Shown: positions 62,882-64,000 of the stretch, one piece after another
Position numbering within the stretch: the stretch's first letter is position 1
How the letters are laid out: each line of letters starts with the position of its first letter
Assembly (NCBI RefSeq): GCF_009664835.1
Contig: NZ_CP045929.1
Coordinates: forward strand, 744,001 to 808,000
Length of the DNA stretch: 64,000 nucleotides
Direction of reading: 5' to 3'
From: Allosaccharopolyspora coralli
GTDB lineage: Bacteria > Actinomycetota > Actinomycetes > Mycobacteriales > Pseudonocardiaceae
The notes under the pieces: model-generated
Seen by the model: only the letters and a program-made list of their open reading frames with translations
Database searches by the model: none
What the model was told of the DNA's origin: nothing
Program-made: the position numbers and the translations under genes

Positions 62882-64000
62882 GTGACGACACGACGTTCCC
62901 GGCCGCACGCGGACCACAGCACCACGGATTCCGCTCGCCGCCCGTCCACCGCAGGTGACATGCCGATCAGCGCCGACACGGAGGTTCGTACCTACGTCCT
63001 GGACACTTCGGTGTTGCTCTCCGATCCCTGGGCCATGACCCGGTTCGCCGAGCACCACGTCGTGCTTCCGTTGGTCGTGATCAGTGAACTGGAGGCGAAA
63101 CGCCACCATCCGGAACTCGGCTGGTTCGCCAGAGAGTCGTTGCGGGTGCTGGACGAGCTGCGGATCGAGAACGGCAAACTCGACGCGCCGGTCACGGTCA
63201 CCGACGAGAACGGTCTGCTGCACGTCGAGCTGAATCATTCGGATCCGTCGGTGCTTCCGCCCGGTTTCCGTACCGACTCCAACGACACCCGGATCCTCGC
63301 GTGTGCGTTGAACCTGGCCGCGGAGGGCAACGCCGTCACGTTGGTCACCAAGGACATGCCGATGCGGGTCAAGGCCGCGTCGGTGGCCTTGGAAGCCGAC
63401 GAGTATCGAGCACAGGACGTCGTCTCGTCCGGATGGACGGGAATGGCCGACGTGGACGTTCCGTCCGGCGAGGTGGACACCCTGTTCAAGCAAGGCGTCG
63501 CCGACATCGACGAGGCCAAGGATCTGCCCGTGAACACCGGTTTGCGGCTGCTCGCCGGCTCCCAGAGCGCGTTGGGCCGGGTGACCGCCGACAAGCAGGC
63601 CAAGCTGGTGCGGGGCGACCGCGAGGCGTTCGGCCTGCACGGGCGGTCGGCCGAGCAGCGGATCGCGCTGGACCTGCTGCTCGACCAGGACGTCGGGATC
63701 GTCTCGCTCGGTGGACGAGCAGGCACCGGCAAGTCGGCACTGGCGTTGTGCGCGGGCCTCGAAGCGGTGATGGAACGTCAGCAGCACCGCAAGGTCGTCG
63801 TGTTCCGCCCGGTGTACGCCGTCGGCGGGCAGGACCTCGGCTACCTGCCGGGCAACGAGAACGACAAGATGATGCCGTGGGCGCAGGCCGTCTTCGACAC
63901 CTTGGGTGCGCTGGCCAGTGAGAACGTCCTCGAGGAAGTGCAGGAGCGGGGCATGCTCGAGGTGCTGCCGCTGACCCACATCAGGGGGCGGTCGCTGCAC
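62882..64000 (+). CDS. phoH2: PhoH2: PIN domain plus PhoH ATPase (3' end outside window)
   Basis: 373 residues seen from GTG 62882; no stop before the window end. Residues ~38-185 are a PIN ribonuclease domain ([58 protein letters not shown]) with its acidic residues intact. The PhoH P-loop follows ([17 protein letters not shown]), then [26 protein letters not shown]. PhoH2 proteins are sequence-selective RNA unwinding and cleaving enzymes in mycobacteria. No separate upstream antitoxin (phoAT-like) ORF is evident. Confidence 0.92.
   Translation, partial: MTTRRSRPHADHSTTDSARRPSTAGDMPISADTEVRTYVLDTSVLLSDPWAMTRFAEHHVVLPLVVISELEAKRHHPELGWFARESLRVLDELRIENGKLDAPVTVTDENGLLHVELNHSDPSVLPPGFRTDSNDTRILACALNLAAEGNAVTLVTKDMPMRVKAASVALEADEYRAQDVVSSGWTGMADVDVPSGEVDTLFKQGVADIDEAKDLPVNTGLRLLAGSQSALGRVTADKQAKLVRGDREAFGLHGRSAEQRIALDLLLDQDVGIVSLGGRAGTGKSALALCAGLEAVMERQQHRKVVVFRPVYAVGGQDLGYLPGNENDKMMPWAQAVFDTLGALASENVLEEVQERGMLEVLPLTHIRGRSLH

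Overview
The window is high-GC DNA from an actinobacterium, most likely a member of the Pseudonocardiaceae (Saccharomonospora, Prauserella or Amycolatopsis type). Supporting signs are GTG/TTG starts with GGAGG-type ribosome binding sites, mycothiol metabolism (mca), a chaplin-like secreted protein, a class F-like sortase, and gene order matching two conserved actinobacterial blocks. From memory, these correspond to the Mycobacterium tuberculosis segments eno-ftsB-DUF501-ppx (Rv1023-1026) and thiolase/SGNH-cbs-pra-metB-greA-DUF4307-mca-small membrane protein-DUF255-hemolysin III-prenyltransferase-phoH2 (Rv1074c-1095). The genus call is inference.

Layout. 1-8 kb: three paralogous secreted lytic transglycosylases, a TPR protein, enolase, an FtsB/DivIC-like protein, DUF501 and an exopolyphosphatase. 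A 240-bp two-part palindromic repeat follows two of the transglycosylase genes. 8-14 kb: a complete oligopeptide ABC importer operon (lipoprotein, two permeases, two ATPases) with a hairpin behind the lipoprotein gene. 14-17.6 kb: a small membrane protein, a secreted nuclease, an S10-type peptidase and the family 5 uracil-DNA glycosylase UdgB.

17.6-23.2 kb is an accessory island. It holds higA with a beheaded higB, a VOC protein, a decayed copy of a GNAT-MntA-HepT locus, phd-doc, an ArsR-SRPBCC fusion, vapBC, and a fuller GNAT-MntA-HepT copy. The toxin of three of the four toxin-antitoxin loci looks disabled: HigB lacks its N-terminus, Doc has Asn in place of the catalytic His, and HepT lacks its HEPN motif. 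VapC looks intact. The island begins with an 89-bp duplication of the udgB 3' end and carries three copies of a GTGAGCCTTTT hairpin.

23-38 kb: an AAC(2')-I-type acetyltransferase, an aldo-keto reductase, NDH-2, and then an unlisted 39-codon ORF directly upstream of an ATP-grasp ligase, which is a candidate graspetide-like RiPP pair. Next come an unusual class-I-shaped tRNA with anticodon UAA, a DUF5313 protein, a GntR regulator, a hydantoin-type operon (NCS1 permease and two racemases), a fructokinase with an AGE epimerase, and YidC. 38-64 kb: a sortase with its candidate surface substrate, a BI-1 protein, thiolase, SGNH hydrolase, the sulfur-amino-acid cluster cbs-pra-metB, threonine deaminase, HPPD, greA, DUF4307, mca and neighbours, DUF255, hemolysin III, a Z-prenyl diphosphate synthase, a chaplin-like protein, a DUF885-like metalloprotein coupled to a PfkB kinase, and a PhoH2 gene cut by the window end. 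Several intergenic repeat families recur through this half.
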